From Tepiditoga spiralis (GTDB lineage Bacteria > Thermotogota > Thermotogae > Petrotogales > Petrotogaceae), in the NCBI RefSeq assembly GCF_014701195.1, contig NZ_AP018712.1, forward strand, positions 2,064,501 through 2,128,500: 64,000 bases of DNA, read 5' to 3'. The notes under the pieces were generated by a model. That model saw nothing but the letters and a program-made list of their open reading frames with translations, did not search any database and was not told where the DNA came from. This document shows positions 24,426-34,731 of this stretch, piece by piece. The stretch's first letter is position 1, and each line of letters starts with the position of its first letter. The translations under genes were made by a program, and so were the position numbers.

Positions 24426-25595
24426 TTATGATGCTTTACTTCTGGTTTTAATATCAAATATAACTGCTGCAACAAGGACTGCTCCACGAATAATGTATTG
24501 ATAAGATATACCAACACCTATTAAATTCATACCATTAATAAGTGATGCCATAACAATGGCTCCTACTATAGAGTTAGTAACTTTACCAACGCCTCCTGCA
24601 GCTGAAGCTCCTCCAACAAATGCAGCTGCTATAGCATCAAGTTCAAAAGATGCTCCAGCAGTAGGTGTTGCTGATTGAAATCTTGATGCATATAAAATTC
24701 CTGATAATGCTGTCAAAAATCCCATTGATCCAAAAACAAATAAAGTAATTTTATTTAAACTAATACCACTAAGTTTAGCTGCTTCTGGATTTCCTCCAAC
24801 AGCATAAATATGTCTTCCTAAAGCTGTTTTTGTAGTAAAAATATGATAAATAAGAGTAACAATTAAAACTATTACAACTGTCCATGATAAACCATTATAA
24901 TTTGCTAAAATCCAAAAAACATACATTATTATTGAAGACATTAATATTAATTTAACTATAAATACTGGAACAGATAATACCTCAAAGTTATATTTCATTT
25001 TATTATTTCTGCTTTTTATATCTGAATAAATATAAAATAATACAATAAGTACACCTATTAACAATGTCGTTATATGAATATATTCACCGTGAAAAAAATC
25101 TGGAATATAGCCATTACCAATAATATTAAATGTATCATTTAATATTATAATTGTCCCACTTTTTTCAGTAGAAACTAATAATGCTCCTCTAAACACCATC
25201 ATTCCTGCCAAAGTAACAACAAATGAAGGTATACCTATATATGATACTAAAAATCCTATAACAAGCCACATGGCAATACCTAATAAAGTTACAATTATTA
25301 CTGTTGGAAGAACTGGGACATTATGATTCATCAATAATATTGCTGCAGCTGCACCTAAAAATCCAGAACCAAATCCAACAGAAAGATCGATATGTCTTAT
25401 AACAATTACTAATGTCATACCAACTGCCAATACAGCAATATAACCCATTTGATTAAATAAATTACTTATATTTCTTGCAGAAAGAAATAATCCATTTGTT
25501 AATACAGAAAAAATCAACATAATGATTGCAAGAGCTATATACATTCCATATTCTCTTATATTTTTTTTGAGTAATGTTCCTATTTCATTAAACAT
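24426..25595 (-). CDS. gguB: sugar ABC transporter permease (GguB/XylH type)
   Basis: 389 residues with about ten hydrophobic segments, the BPD_transp_2 layout of ribose/xylose/ChvE-type permeases. Diagnostic stretches include LAVGMTLVIVIRHIDLSVG, FVVTLAGMMVFRG, AVGGNPEAAKLSGI (the ATPase-contact loop) and ELDAIAAAFVGGASAAGGVG. It forms the inner-membrane channel with the ATPase encoded 12 bp upstream and the ChvE-like binding protein. It starts after AGGAGGAAGAG. The gene order chvE-gguA-gguB and a single downstream terminator make this one operon. Confidence 0.95.
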   Translation of the reverse strand: MFNEIGTLLKKNIREYGMYIALAIIMLIFSVLTNGLFLSARNISNLFNQMGYIAVLAVGMTLVIVIRHIDLSVGFGSGFLGAAAAILLMNHNVPVLPTVIIVTLLGIAMWLVIGFLVSYIGIPSFVVTLAGMMVFRGALLVSTEKSGTIIILNDTFNIIGNGYIPDFFHGEYIHITTLLIGVLIVLFYIYSDIKSRNNKMKYNFEVLSVPVFIVKLILMSSIIMYVFWILANYNGLSWTVVIVLIVTLIYHIFTTKTALGRHIYAVGGNPEAAKLSGISLNKITLFVFGSMGFLTALSGILYASRFQSATPTAGASFELDAIAAAFVGGASAAGGVGKVTNSIVGAIVMASLINGMNLIGVGISYQYIIRGAVLVAAVIFDIKTRSKAS

Positions 25596-25607
25596 GCTCT
25601 CTTCCTC

Positions 25608-27128
25608 CTAATAATCTACAGCTAATACCATTATTTTTTCTTGAGTTGCTTCTTCTTTACTGAGTTCACCAGTTATCTTTCCACCAGACATTACATATAC
25701 TCTATCGCTCATTCCTAAAACTTCTGGTAGTTCTGAAGAAATCATTATTATACTCATACCTTCTTTAACTAATTCATTCATAATACTATATATTTCATGT
25801 TTTGCCCCAACATCTATACCTCTTGTTGGTTCATCTAATATCAATAATTTTGGTGATACAAAAAGCCATTTTGCTAAAGATACTTTTTGTTGATTACCTC
25901 CACTAAGATTTAAAACTTTTTGTTCTATACTGTAAGATTTAATTTTTAATGATTTTCTATAATCTTGAGCTACTATAACTTCCTCATTCTCATTTACAAA
26001 CATTTTATTTTTTATTATTTTTTTCAAGTTTGCAACTGTAATATTAGTTTTTATATCAAAGTCTAAAATAAGTCCATTCCCTTTTCTATCTTCTGAAACA
26101 TATGCAATACCAGTTTTTATTGCATCTGATGTTGATTTAAAATTTCGTTTTTCACCCTCAAAATATAATTCACCACTTATCTTATAATCATCTGGATTTC
26201 CAAAAATACTGTGTGCAAGTTCTGTTCTACCTGCACCAATTAATCCAGCAATACCAACTATTTCTCCTTTTTTTACATTAAAATTAGCAGATTTCACAAC
26301 ATATCTTTCATTTTTTGTATCAAAAGCTTTCCAATTTTTTACTTCAAATAATTTTTCTCCAATATTGCTATCTCTTTTTGGATAAATATCAGTAATTTCT
26401 CTCCCAACCATATGCTTAATAATTTCATTTTCAGTTATATTTTCATTATTTTCAATTGTTTTTATGGTTAATCCATCTCTTAAAATTGTTATCGTATCAG
26501 CAACTTCTAAAATTTCGTTTAATTTATGAGATATTAAAATAGAAGTAATACCTTGTTTTTTTAATTCTTTTACTATTCTTAATAAATTTTCACTATCAGT
26601 TTCATTCAACGATGAAGTTGGTTCATCTAAAACTAATAATTTAACATTTTTACTAAGAGCTTTAGCTATTTCAATAATTTGCTGTATTCCAACACCAAAA
26701 TCTTTTATTTTTTTTGATGTATCCAATTCATATCCAAGTTTTTTTAAAACTTTTTCAGATTCAGATGTAGTTTTATTCCAATCTATCATACCTTTGTTTT
26801 TAATTTCATGACCCAAAAAAATATTTTCATATATAGTTAGTTCTGGTATCAAAGCTAATTCTTGATAAATTGTTATAATACCAATTTTTTCACTATCATA
26901 TATGCTATTAAATTGTTGCTTTTCACCCTCAAAAATTATTTCACCATCATAACTTCCATACTTATGAAATCCACTAAGAACCTTCATTAGTGTTGATTTA
27001 CCTGATCCATTTTCACCAATTAAACAATGTATTTCACCTTTTTTTACTTTAAAATTAACTTTGTCTAAAGCTTTTACTCCCGGGAATTCTTTAGTTATAT
27101 TTTTCATTTCAAGAATATATTCACTCAA
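25608..27128 (-). CDS. gguA: sugar ABC transporter ATP-binding protein (GguA/MglA type)
   Basis: Tandem-ATPase subunit of about 506 residues. The first domain has Walker A IGENGSGKSTLM and Walker B LLVLDEPTSSLN; the second has a degenerate A site GLIGAGRTELA, the signature LSGGNQQKVSLAK and LILDEPTRGIDVGAKHEIY. The start is probably TTG at 27128, seven bases after AGGGGTG; the ATG and GTG upstream overlap the ribosome site. It powers sugar uptake with the GguB-type permease. A hairpin terminator sits between chvE and this gene, so it should be expressed less than the binding protein. Confidence 0.95.
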   Translation of the reverse strand: MSEYILEMKNITKEFPGVKALDKVNFKVKKGEIHCLIGENGSGKSTLMKVLSGFHKYGSYDGEIIFEGEKQQFNSIYDSEKIGIITIYQELALIPELTIYENIFLGHEIKNKGMIDWNKTTSESEKVLKKLGYELDTSKKIKDFGVGIQQIIEIAKALSKNVKLLVLDEPTSSLNETDSENLLRIVKELKKQGITSILISHKLNEILEVADTITILRDGLTIKTIENNENITENEIIKHMVGREITDIYPKRDSNIGEKLFEVKNWKAFDTKNERYVVKSANFNVKKGEIVGIAGLIGAGRTELAHSIFGNPDDYKISGELYFEGEKRNFKSTSDAIKTGIAYVSEDRKGNGLILDFDIKTNITVANLKKIIKNKMFVNENEEVIVAQDYRKSLKIKSYSIEQKVLNLSGGNQQKVSLAKWLFVSPKLLILDEPTRGIDVGAKHEIYSIMNELVKEGMSIIMISSELPEVLGMSDRVYVMSGGKITGELSKEEATQEKIMVLAVDY

Positions 27129-27146
27129 TAACATCACCCCTTACTT

Positions 27147-27175
27147 TAAAAAAGGGTAGTGGTTTTTCACTACCC
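27147..27175 (-). terminator. intra-operon terminator or attenuator
   Basis: On the minus strand, GGGTAGTG-AAAAAC-CACTACCC is followed by TTTTTT, between chvE and gguA. It likely ends most transcripts after the binding-protein gene and lets some through. Confidence 0.8.
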
Positions 27176-27185
27176 CTTTAGAAAT

Positions 27186-28247
27186 TTACCATCTAAAATC
27201 TGAATCTTTATAATATTTAGAATCTATTAAGATCTTTTTTACATTATCTTTTGTAACAACTTGAATTTCTGATTGAATTGCAGGAACCATTTTTGATCCA
27301 TTGTCATATGCTTGTGGTGTTATCAACTTTACTCCTTTTAATAAGAATTGAGCAACATTTATAGCATCTTTTACTAACAATCTAACATCTTTAAATACTG
27401 TCATAGATTGTTTTCCACTAATAATATACTGAATAGAAGCTTTTTCAGCATCTTGACCTGTAACATAATAGCTTTTAACATCTCTATCTTGTTTAAATGC
27501 ATCTGCTATAGCTCTTGCTGTACCATCATTTGGTGCTAAAATAAATACATTTCCTTTATCTGTTCTTCTTGCTCTTGTTAAATTATCTTCAGCTTTTCTT
27601 CTTGCTACTGTAAAACTCCAATCTGTTGTAATTTGATTTATTATTTTAGATGTTTCTTCTCTACTTAAATTCTTTTTATTTTTTAAATTTTGTGCTTCTG
27701 TAGAATTAATAATTCTAAATGTACCATCAGCAATTTTTGGTTGTAAAACTTCCCATGCACCTTGGAAAAATAAAAATGCGTTGTTGTCTGATAATGCTCC
27801 AGCATATAAGTATAATGGATTATTTTTTCCACTTGCATGATCAACTAAAAATCTACCTTGTGCTCTTCCAACTTCAACACTGTCAAAGGTTACATAATAA
27901 TCAACAGAATTTGTGTTAGTTACTAGTCTATCATAAGAAATTACCTCTACTCCAGCTTTTTTTGCTAAGTTTACTGTACCAGCAGCTGCTACAGCATCTT
28001 GTGGACAAATGATTAATACTTTAATCCCTTTTGAAAGTAATGCTTCAACATTTTGTCTTTCTTTTGCAGAACTACCTTGACTGAATAAAACTTCAACAGA
28101 ATAGTTAGTGTCATTTAATGCACTCTTAAATCTTGCTTCATCTTGTACCCATCTTGGTTCATCTTTTGTAGGTAAAACAATTCCTACATCAACAGAAAAA
28201 ATAGTAACTGCAAAAATAGCCAACAATGCCAACAAAACTTTTTTCAT
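27186..28247 (-). CDS. chvE: ChvE-like periplasmic sugar-binding protein
   Basis: 353 residues with a signal peptide (KKVLLALLAIFAVTIFS). The mature protein is a two-lobed periplasmic-binding-protein type 1 fold very like ChvE/XylF: VGIVLPTKDEPRWVQDE, EVISYDRLV, YYVTFDSVEVG, SDNNAFLFFQGA, ILAPNDGTARAI, YVTGQDAEKAS and YDNGSKMVP. ChvE binds several aldoses, so the substrate is a sugar such as xylose, glucose or galactose. It starts after GGAGGTGG. A sigma54-like site lies about 45-55 bp upstream, and a two-component system is divergently encoded. Confidence 0.95.
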   Translation of the reverse strand: MKKVLLALLAIFAVTIFSVDVGIVLPTKDEPRWVQDEARFKSALNDTNYSVEVLFSQGSSAKERQNVEALLSKGIKVLIICPQDAVAAAGTVNLAKKAGVEVISYDRLVTNTNSVDYYVTFDSVEVGRAQGRFLVDHASGKNNPLYLYAGALSDNNAFLFFQGAWEVLQPKIADGTFRIINSTEAQNLKNKKNLSREETSKIINQITTDWSFTVARRKAEDNLTRARRTDKGNVFILAPNDGTARAIADAFKQDRDVKSYYVTGQDAEKASIQYIISGKQSMTVFKDVRLLVKDAINVAQFLLKGVKLITPQAYDNGSKMVPAIQSEIQVVTKDNVKKILIDSKYYKDSDFRW

Positions 28248-28290
28248 AACTCCACCTCCAAATTATAAAAACTCATACATATATACTTTA

Positions 28291-28304
28291 GCAACACTGT
28301 GCCA
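28291..28304 (-). promoter_or_regulatory. candidate sigma54-like promoter of chvE
   Basis: On the minus strand TGGCACAGTGTTGC resembles TGGCAC-N5-TTGC but with a spacer one base short, which normally weakens or kills sigma54 promoters. It is interesting only because the divergent operon encodes an NtrC-type sigma54 activator. Confidence 0.3.
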
Positions 28305-28414
28305 CCTCTTATTTAACTTGTTAAGTTTATATTTATATTTTTTACAAAATAAAAGATTTATTACTACAATTAAATTTAATTTGAGTTAATTCTCTTTTAT
28401 AGTAATATGAATAA

Positions 28415-28475
28415 TTTGCATACTTTTAAAATAAATAATATAATCGCAGTGCAAAAATTGCATGTAGTATGCAAA
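28415..28475. promoter_or_regulatory. operator-like inverted repeats before the kinase operon
   Basis: TTTGCATAC (28415-28423) is repeated inverted as GTATGCAAA (28467-28475), and between them TGCAA-AAA-TTGCA (28450-28462) is another palindrome. The spaced 9-bp arms and inner dyad, 20-80 bp before the kinase start codon, look like binding sites of the co-encoded response regulator. Confidence 0.5.
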
Positions 28476-28494
28476 AATATCTGGGGGAAAACTT

Positions 28495-30471
28495 ATGACC
28501 TTAAAAAAAAGATTTATTTTAATAATTATTATTTTTGTTATTTTGCCTACAATACTCACAATTTTCAATAAAACTTACATTACAAAGTATATTTTTAATG
28601 AATTATCTGGATATACAAAAGAAAAAATAGATGATTTTGGCTTTGAACTCGTTAATAAAATATATCCAACTGCATTAAATAATTTTTTTGAATACAATAA
28701 TTCTTTAAAATCATTTTCAAAAAATATATTGAACAATCAACGACTTATAGATTATGCAACATATGGATTAATAAACACCTTAAACATACACATTAATGAA
28801 CTATTAACTTCTTCTTCTGCAGATGGGATTATAATCATTATTGACAATAAAAAAAGAATTAAAGTAGGTAATTTTCCAGAAATAAATGTTATAGAAAATG
28901 GTTACTTTGAAGACAATGAAAATATATATATGATATCTGGAACATCAAAAAATAATGTTCAAGTCTATGCTTCAATGAAATTAGATAAATACTTTTTAAA
29001 TTCATTGAATTTATCTTCTATTTCAATAATTTCAATAATTGGTAAAAAACACAAAATTTTTCAAAATGATAATTTTTATATAGATTTTAAATTAAATAAT
29101 AATTATGTAAATTCAGGAAAATACAAATATCCTTCAAAATCAGAAAAATTATCAAAAGATATTACTTTTGTTTTATCATTCAATGTTTCTCAATTAAATT
29201 TAATTCAAAATAAAATAAAAGATGTTTTTTTTCAAAATATATCTTCAAATTTAAATACTTCTTTATTGATCTGGATTCTTATATCTCCACTTTTAATTTA
29301 TTTTGCACTATTTTATTTTGGAAAAAATATAGAAACTGTTGAACTATCTATAAAATCAATTAAAAAAATTGCTAAAGGAAATTTTAATGTGAAAATAAAT
29401 GTTAAAAATTTAGAAAACAATCGTTATAAAGACTTAGTTAACTCCATAAATACTTTATCTAAGAATTTAAATTATATGCACAAAGAATTAGAAAAAAATA
29501 TAGATACCCTTAAAAATGAAAAAAACACTTTAAAATATTTGGTTAATAACTTACATGAAGGCATTATTTTTTTTGATTTAGATGGAAGCATAAAAGTAAA
29601 AAATAAATTTGGTGAAGAAGTTTTAAATAAAATTGGAAAAGAAGAACTAAAAAAATCCACTAATAAAATATATTCATTAAAAATTAAAAATGAACAAAAA
29701 TTAATTGAAGTAAGTAGAAATTTTTTAGATGCAGCACTATTAATTTTAATAAGAGATATTTCATTAGAAAAAGAAATGAATGATTTATATTCATTAAATG
29801 AAAAATTAGTAGAAAAAGAAAAGTTTGGTAGAATTGCTGCTCATGAAATAAGAAATCCATTAAACTCAATGTATCTTAACTTACAATATTTAAACTTAGA
29901 ATTTGAAGAAAATAAAAAAATAAGTGAAATCAGTAATTTAATAATAGAACAAATAAAAATTATAGATTCTGTTGTTGAGGAATGGTCTTCAAGAGCTATC
30001 ATGGAATCAGAAGAAAAAGAAATAAATATAAACAGTGTTATATCTCAAATATTAAATCTTTTAAAATATAAACTCTTAGAAAATTCTATAGAAGTTGTTT
30101 TTTCTAAGTCAAACAAAAATATTTTAATAAAAGCAAATCCACAAAGATTAAATCAATTATTTTATAATATAATAAACAATGCCGTTGAAGCTTTGGAAAA
30201 TAAAAATAATTCAAAAAAAATACTTATAAATGTATCTAATGTTAAAAATAAAATTTTAATTGATGTAGAAGATAATGGAATTGGAATACCAAAAGAATAT
30301 CAAAAAAATTTATTTAAAAAACCTTTTACAACTAAAAAATACGGAAATGGAATTGGATTATTTATCGTACATTCAATAGTAAAAGAGTTAAATGGAGATA
30401 TAAAAATTATTAGTTCAAAAAAAGGTACAAAAGTAACTCTAAACTTTGAAAATAAGGAGAAAACTTTATGA
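28495..30471 (+). CDS. membrane sensor histidine kinase
   Basis: 658 residues, start after TGGGGGAAA. Helix 1 (FILIIIIFVILPTILTIF) and helix 2 near residue 260 (LLIWILISPLLIYFALFYFG) enclose an external sensor of about 220 residues. A HAMP-like region, a coiled coil and a small PAS-like segment follow. The phospho-acceptor His is in RIAAHEIRNPLNSM, and the ATPase has NIINNAVEALE (N box), VEDNGIGIPKEY (G1) and GNGIGLFIVHSIVKEL (G2). It is the NtrB-like partner of the overlapping sigma54 regulator. Co-transcription with a solute-binding protein suggests that protein presents the ligand. Confidence 0.93.
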   Translation: MTLKKRFILIIIIFVILPTILTIFNKTYITKYIFNELSGYTKEKIDDFGFELVNKIYPTALNNFFEYNNSLKSFSKNILNNQRLIDYATYGLINTLNIHINELLTSSSADGIIIIIDNKKRIKVGNFPEINVIENGYFEDNENIYMISGTSKNNVQVYASMKLDKYFLNSLNLSSISIISIIGKKHKIFQNDNFYIDFKLNNNYVNSGKYKYPSKSEKLSKDITFVLSFNVSQLNLIQNKIKDVFFQNISSNLNTSLLIWILISPLLIYFALFYFGKNIETVELSIKSIKKIAKGNFNVKINVKNLENNRYKDLVNSINTLSKNLNYMHKELEKNIDTLKNEKNTLKYLVNNLHEGIIFFDLDGSIKVKNKFGEEVLNKIGKEELKKSTNKIYSLKIKNEQKLIEVSRNFLDAALLILIRDISLEKEMNDLYSLNEKLVEKEKFGRIAAHEIRNPLNSMYLNLQYLNLEFEENKKISEISNLIIEQIKIIDSVVEEWSSRAIMESEEKEININSVISQILNLLKYKLLENSIEVVFSKSNKNILIKANPQRLNQLFYNIINNAVEALENKNNSKKILINVSNVKNKILIDVEDNGIGIPKEYQKNLFKKPFTTKKYGNGIGLFIVHSIVKELNGDIKIISSKKGTKVTLNFENKEKTL

Positions 30472-31844
30472 AAAATATTTTAATAATTGAAGATGATAAA
30501 AATAGTGCACAAATACTAAAACAATTTTTAGAAAAAAAGGAATATAATGTAAATGCCTTTCATAATTTAAAAAGTTTAGAAAAAGTAGATTTGAATAATT
30601 ATGACTTAATATTATTAGATATGATACTTCCAGATGGTAAAGGAACAGAAAAAATAAAAGATTTAATAAACTTAAATCCCTATTTAAAAATTATAATTAT
30701 GACTGGTTTTGGTGATGTAAAAGATGCAGTATACTCTATGAAAAGCGGAGCATTTGACTTTATAAAAAAACCAATTGATTTAAAAAGATTGATGTTCTTA
30801 ATTGAAAAAGCTTATGAAGAAATTTCATTAGAAAAAGAAAATAAAAAATTAAGATACATTGTTCAAGAAAGTATAAAAAAAGATTTTGTTATTGGAAAGT
30901 CTGATATAATGAAAAATATTATTTATATAGTAAACAAAGTAACAGAAACTGATGCTAATTTGTTGATTACAGGTGAAACTGGTGTTGGAAAGGAAGTGTT
31001 TACAAGATATATTCAAAAGTTTAGCCAAAGAAAAGATAAACCATTCATCACTATTAATTGTGCTGCTATACCAAAGGATTTAGTTGAATCTGAATTATTT
31101 GGATATGAAAAGGGAGCTTTTACAGGAGCTGATAAATTTAAACTTGGTAAATTTGAACTTGCAGACAAAGGAACATTATTTTTAGATGAAATTGGTGAAC
31201 TTCCACTTCAAATGCAAAGCAAATTATTAAGAGTTTTAGAAAATGGAGTATTTGAAAGAGTTGGCGGTACAAAAGAAATAAAAACAGATGTTAGAATAAT
31301 TGCTGCAACAAACAGGAATTTAGAAGAAGAAGTAAAAAAAGGAAATTTTAGAATGGATTTATTTTATAGATTAAATATAATAAATATTGTTATTCCACCT
31401 TTAAGAGAAAGAAAACAAGATATACCTATATTCATTGAATTTTTTAATAAAAAATATTCTCAAAAGTATAATAAACCAGAAATTTCATTTTCTAAAGATT
31501 CATATAATATATTAAACTCATATGATTGGCCAGGAAATATTAGAGAGGTTAGAAACTTTATGGAAAGAATTTTTATAATTTTTGATACAAGTAAACAAAT
31601 AAAAAAACAAGAAATTGAAAGTTTATTAGCAAAAAAATTAAAAGCAAAAAATTCTAAAGAAGAACTTTTAAAATCAGATAATTTTTCATTAATGAAATTA
31701 GAAGAAATTGAAAAAAATGTAATTTTAAAAACATTAGAAATATTTTCTGGAAACAAAACAAAAACAGCTAAATCATTAGGAATTAGTTTAAGAACATTAC
31801 AGTATAAATTAAAAAAATATGAAAATACTTTAGGAGAAAAATAA
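30468..31844 (+). CDS. NtrC-family sigma54 response regulator
   Basis: 458 residues, overlapping the kinase by ATGA. Domains: a receiver with acidic pocket IEDDKN, phospho-acceptor Asp in YDLILLDMILPDG and the conserved Thr and Lys (MTGFGDV, FIKKPID); a sigma54 AAA+ core with GETGVGKE, the contact loop GAFTGADK and GTLFLDEIGELP; and a Fis-type helix-turn-helix (NKTKTAKSLGISLRTLQYKL). All three domains are intact, unlike the activator at 212. It should turn on sigma54 promoters, plausibly chvE-gguAB and its own operon. The next gene overlaps by TAATG. Confidence 0.95.
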   Translation: MKNILIIEDDKNSAQILKQFLEKKEYNVNAFHNLKSLEKVDLNNYDLILLDMILPDGKGTEKIKDLINLNPYLKIIIMTGFGDVKDAVYSMKSGAFDFIKKPIDLKRLMFLIEKAYEEISLEKENKKLRYIVQESIKKDFVIGKSDIMKNIIYIVNKVTETDANLLITGETGVGKEVFTRYIQKFSQRKDKPFITINCAAIPKDLVESELFGYEKGAFTGADKFKLGKFELADKGTLFLDEIGELPLQMQSKLLRVLENGVFERVGGTKEIKTDVRIIAATNRNLEEEVKKGNFRMDLFYRLNIINIVIPPLRERKQDIPIFIEFFNKKYSQKYNKPEISFSKDSYNILNSYDWPGNIREVRNFMERIFIIFDTSKQIKKQEIESLLAKKLKAKNSKEELLKSDNFSLMKLEEIEKNVILKTLEIFSGNKTKTAKSLGISLRTLQYKLKKYENTLGEK

Positions 31845-33043
31845 TGAAAAAATACATTTTTATATTGATTATAATAATATCATATTCAATAATATTCAGT
31901 GTTAATTTTTTGTACATGTATCAAGCAGGATATCAGCCAGAAGACTTAATAAATTATTTAAATTCACAAAATGCAACTAATATAAATATTACTTTTAAAA
32001 TTTATGAAGAAATGCACGAAAACATCAAAATTTCTGAAAATTTAGATTCTCCATTATATGATGTTGCTCTAGTTGATTTAATATGGATACCAGAATTAGC
32101 AAAAAATCATATGTTATACCCTCTTGATAACTTAATAAATAAAAAATATTTAGAAGATATTCCCAAAAATATATTTAATCAATTTAAATATAATAATAAG
32201 ATATGGGCTTTTCCATATTTAACTAATATACAACATTTTTTTGTGAATAAAGAAATATTAAAAAAAGCTGGATTCAATGAAGCTCCAAAAACATTAGAAG
32301 AAATGGAACATCAAGCAAAAGTAATTAAAGAAAAAGGGATTTTAGAATATCCAATTGTTGATTCTTGGACAAATGAAGAAGTTTTGATGTGTGAATTCAC
32401 TTGGTTATTGGGAGCTTTTGGAGGTAAATACTATGAAAATAATTCTTTAAAAGTAAATACAAAAGAAGCAATAAATGCTCTATCTTTCATGAAAAGGTTA
32501 TTAGATGAAAAATTAATAAATCCACTATCTCTTGAATTTAAAGAAGATGATGTTTTAAATGTATTTATTAATGGTGATGCTGCTTTTACCACTAATTGGA
32601 CATATCAATCAAGATATATGGAAGATTCAAGATATTCAAAAATAATTAAAAAGGGTAGTCTTGAATTAATTCCTGTTTCCAATAAAACTAATAAAAAAAC
32701 TGTTTCAGTAAGTGGTTTTCAAGGATTAGCTATATTAAAAAATTCTAAAAATATTAAAGGTTCAATTGAAGCTATAAAACTTTTTACTAAAAAAGAATTT
32801 TTTAAAAAGTTTAATTATGAAATCCCGCTGTATAAGAGCATGTATACAGATTATTCTAAAGAAAAATATTACAATGAAAAAAAATTAACAGAATTACAAA
32901 ATATAGTAAATAGACCTTCTTTGGTAAAATATAATGAATTTTCAAAGATATTAAGAAGATATATTTATATGGCTTTAAAAGGATTAATAAGTCCAAAAGA
33001 AGCTTTAAATAAAGCTCAAAAAGAAATTGAAGGTATGAATTAA
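31844..33043 (+). CDS. extracellular solute-binding protein, family 1
   Basis: 399 residues with an N-terminal export signal (FILIIIISYSIIFSVNF). Family 1 features include YDVALVDLIWIPELAK, IWAFPYLTNIQHFFVNKEIL, PKTLEEMEHQA, INGDAAFTTNWTYQSRYM and VSGFQGLAILKNSK. No transport permease or ATPase follows, and its gene is coupled to the kinase and regulator. It therefore more likely acts as the periplasmic sensor subunit of this two-component system, as ChvE does for VirA, than in transport. Ligand is unknown, probably an oligosaccharide. Confidence 0.88.
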   Translation: MKKYIFILIIIISYSIIFSVNFLYMYQAGYQPEDLINYLNSQNATNINITFKIYEEMHENIKISENLDSPLYDVALVDLIWIPELAKNHMLYPLDNLINKKYLEDIPKNIFNQFKYNNKIWAFPYLTNIQHFFVNKEILKKAGFNEAPKTLEEMEHQAKVIKEKGILEYPIVDSWTNEEVLMCEFTWLLGAFGGKYYENNSLKVNTKEAINALSFMKRLLDEKLINPLSLEFKEDDVLNVFINGDAAFTTNWTYQSRYMEDSRYSKIIKKGSLELIPVSNKTNKKTVSVSGFQGLAILKNSKNIKGSIEAIKLFTKKEFFKKFNYEIPLYKSMYTDYSKEKYYNEKKLTELQNIVNRPSLVKYNEFSKILRRYIYMALKGLISPKEALNKAQKEIEGMN

Positions 33044-33047
33044 AAAT

Positions 33048-33078
33048 AAACTCTTTGCAATGCAAAGAGTTTATTTTT
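33048..33078 (+). terminator. rho-independent terminator
   Basis: AAACTCTTTGC-AAT-GCAAAGAGTTT followed by ATTTTT; it ends the kinase operon. Confidence 0.85.
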
Positions 33079-33133
33079 ACCAATTTTTATTTATTTAATT
33101 CATACTATTAAGGAACATTTTTTCATTTTCAAA

Positions 33134-34731
33134 GAGACCATAAAAAAATTTGTGTAAATAAAAAAATAAAACCTTCTTCTTGGGATGGTAAAATAAAACC
33201 AGGAAGGAGGTTTTTAAAATGGCAAGAAGGAAAAAAGAAGAAAAAGAAGAAAGCAACATTGAAAAATTAGCAAGATTAATAGCAAGAGATCCAGAGGTAA
33301 ACACAATAAAAGATGTATATGAAAAGATAAAAGAATTAGTGGGACCGTTAATACAAGGGATGTTAGAAGCAGAATTAGAAGATGAATTAGGTTATGGGAA
33401 ATACGATAAAGAAAACAAGAAAACAGATAATTCTAGAAATGGGTACAGTTCAAAAAGAGTAAGAACAAGTGTTGGAGAAATGGAATTAAAAATACCTAGA
33501 GATAGAAAAGGTGAATATGAGCCATAGTACCAAAGTATAAAAAAGATATCTCAGATATTGAAGGTAGAATAATAGGTATGTACGGTTTAGGATTAAGCAC
33601 AAAAGATATAGTAAAGAACGTAGAGGACATATATGGTGTAGAATTATCAGCGGAAATGATAAGTAAAATAACTAATAAAATATTACCTGAAATCAGAGAA
33701 TGGCAAAGCAGACCTTTAGAAGAAATATACACTTTTATGTTTATGGATGGAATAGTGTTTAAAGTAAAAGATGATGGAGAAATAATAAAAAAGACTGCAT
33801 ATGTAGTACTTGGTGTAAATATAGATGGATTTAAAGAAGTACTTGGTATATATATAGGTGAAATAGAATCATCAAAATTTTGGTTAAGAGTATTAAATGA
33901 TTTAAAAAATAGAGGAATAAAAGATATATTAATAGCTTCTGTAGATGGATTAACAGGTTTCCCACAAGCAATAAAAACTGCTTTCCCAGATACTATAGTA
34001 CAAAGATGTATAATACATCAAATAAGAAATACATTAAAATATGTTAGTTACAAAGATAGAAAAGAACTTGTTAATGATTTAAAAAAAGTATATAAAGCAC
34101 CAAATAAAGATATTGCTTATTCAAACTTACAAGATTTGAAAGAAAATAAATGGACTAAATACAAATTAGCATTAGAAAGTTGGGAAAAACATTGGGAAAC
34201 AATATCTCCTTATTTCGATTATGGCGATGATGTAAGAAAAATAATGTACACAACAAATGTAATAGAATCATTAAATAGACAATATAGAAAAGCTACAAAA
34301 AATAAAACATCATTTCCAAATGACGATGCATTATTGAAAATGCTTTATTTAGCAACAATAAATGCAACAAAAAGATGGACAGCTCGTTATAGAAACTGGA
34401 GCAATGTCCTAAACGAATTATCCATCTTTTTTAATGAAAGAATTACAAAATATATCTATAATTCCTAACATAAATATACTTTGTAACTTAACAAAAAATA
34501 CCTATAACACACAAAAATGAATATTAAATATTATAATGCTATACCTTGCAATAAAAAGTTGCAAAAGGCTATTTATTACAAAAAATTATACTAAAAACTT
34601 CTAAAATTTACTCTTAAAGCTTATTTCTTTATAGTCGATAATTCTTATGGAAATACTTTAAAAATAATAACTAATTTTATTTATTTTTACCTTCCAAGAA
34701 GAGCCGTTTACACAAAAGTTTTTATGCTACC
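33134..34731 (+). mobile_element. IS256-family element with 8-bp target duplication
   Basis: Flanked by direct TTTTCAAA at 33126-33133 and 34732-34739. Terminal inverted repeats pair CATAAAAAAATTTGTGTAAA (left) with CATAAAAACTTTTGTGTAAA (right end, inverted). It carries a broken transposase. About 260 bp of T-rich DNA follows the transposase without a gene. Confidence 0.9.
33219..34468 (+). pseudogene. IS256-family transposase, frameshifted
   Basis: It starts after GGAGG with MARRKKEEKEESN and reads to GEYEP at 33527, then hits TAG. Compared with the intact copy at 43330 (GEYEPKIVPKY), four bases are missing here. The rest continues in another frame (SDIEGRIIGMYGLG onward) through the catalytic region: MFMDGIVFKV, ASVDGLTGFPQAI, RCIIHQIRNTLKYV and TTNVIESLNRQYRK. 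IS256 transposases are not made by programmed frameshifting, so this copy is inactive. It is AT-rich like the host, unlike the second IS256-family element. Confidence 0.9.

Noticed and set aside
33219-34468. Programmed frameshift in the first IS256 transposase
   Set aside because: The intact copy is one ORF and shows four extra bases at this point, so this is a deletion.
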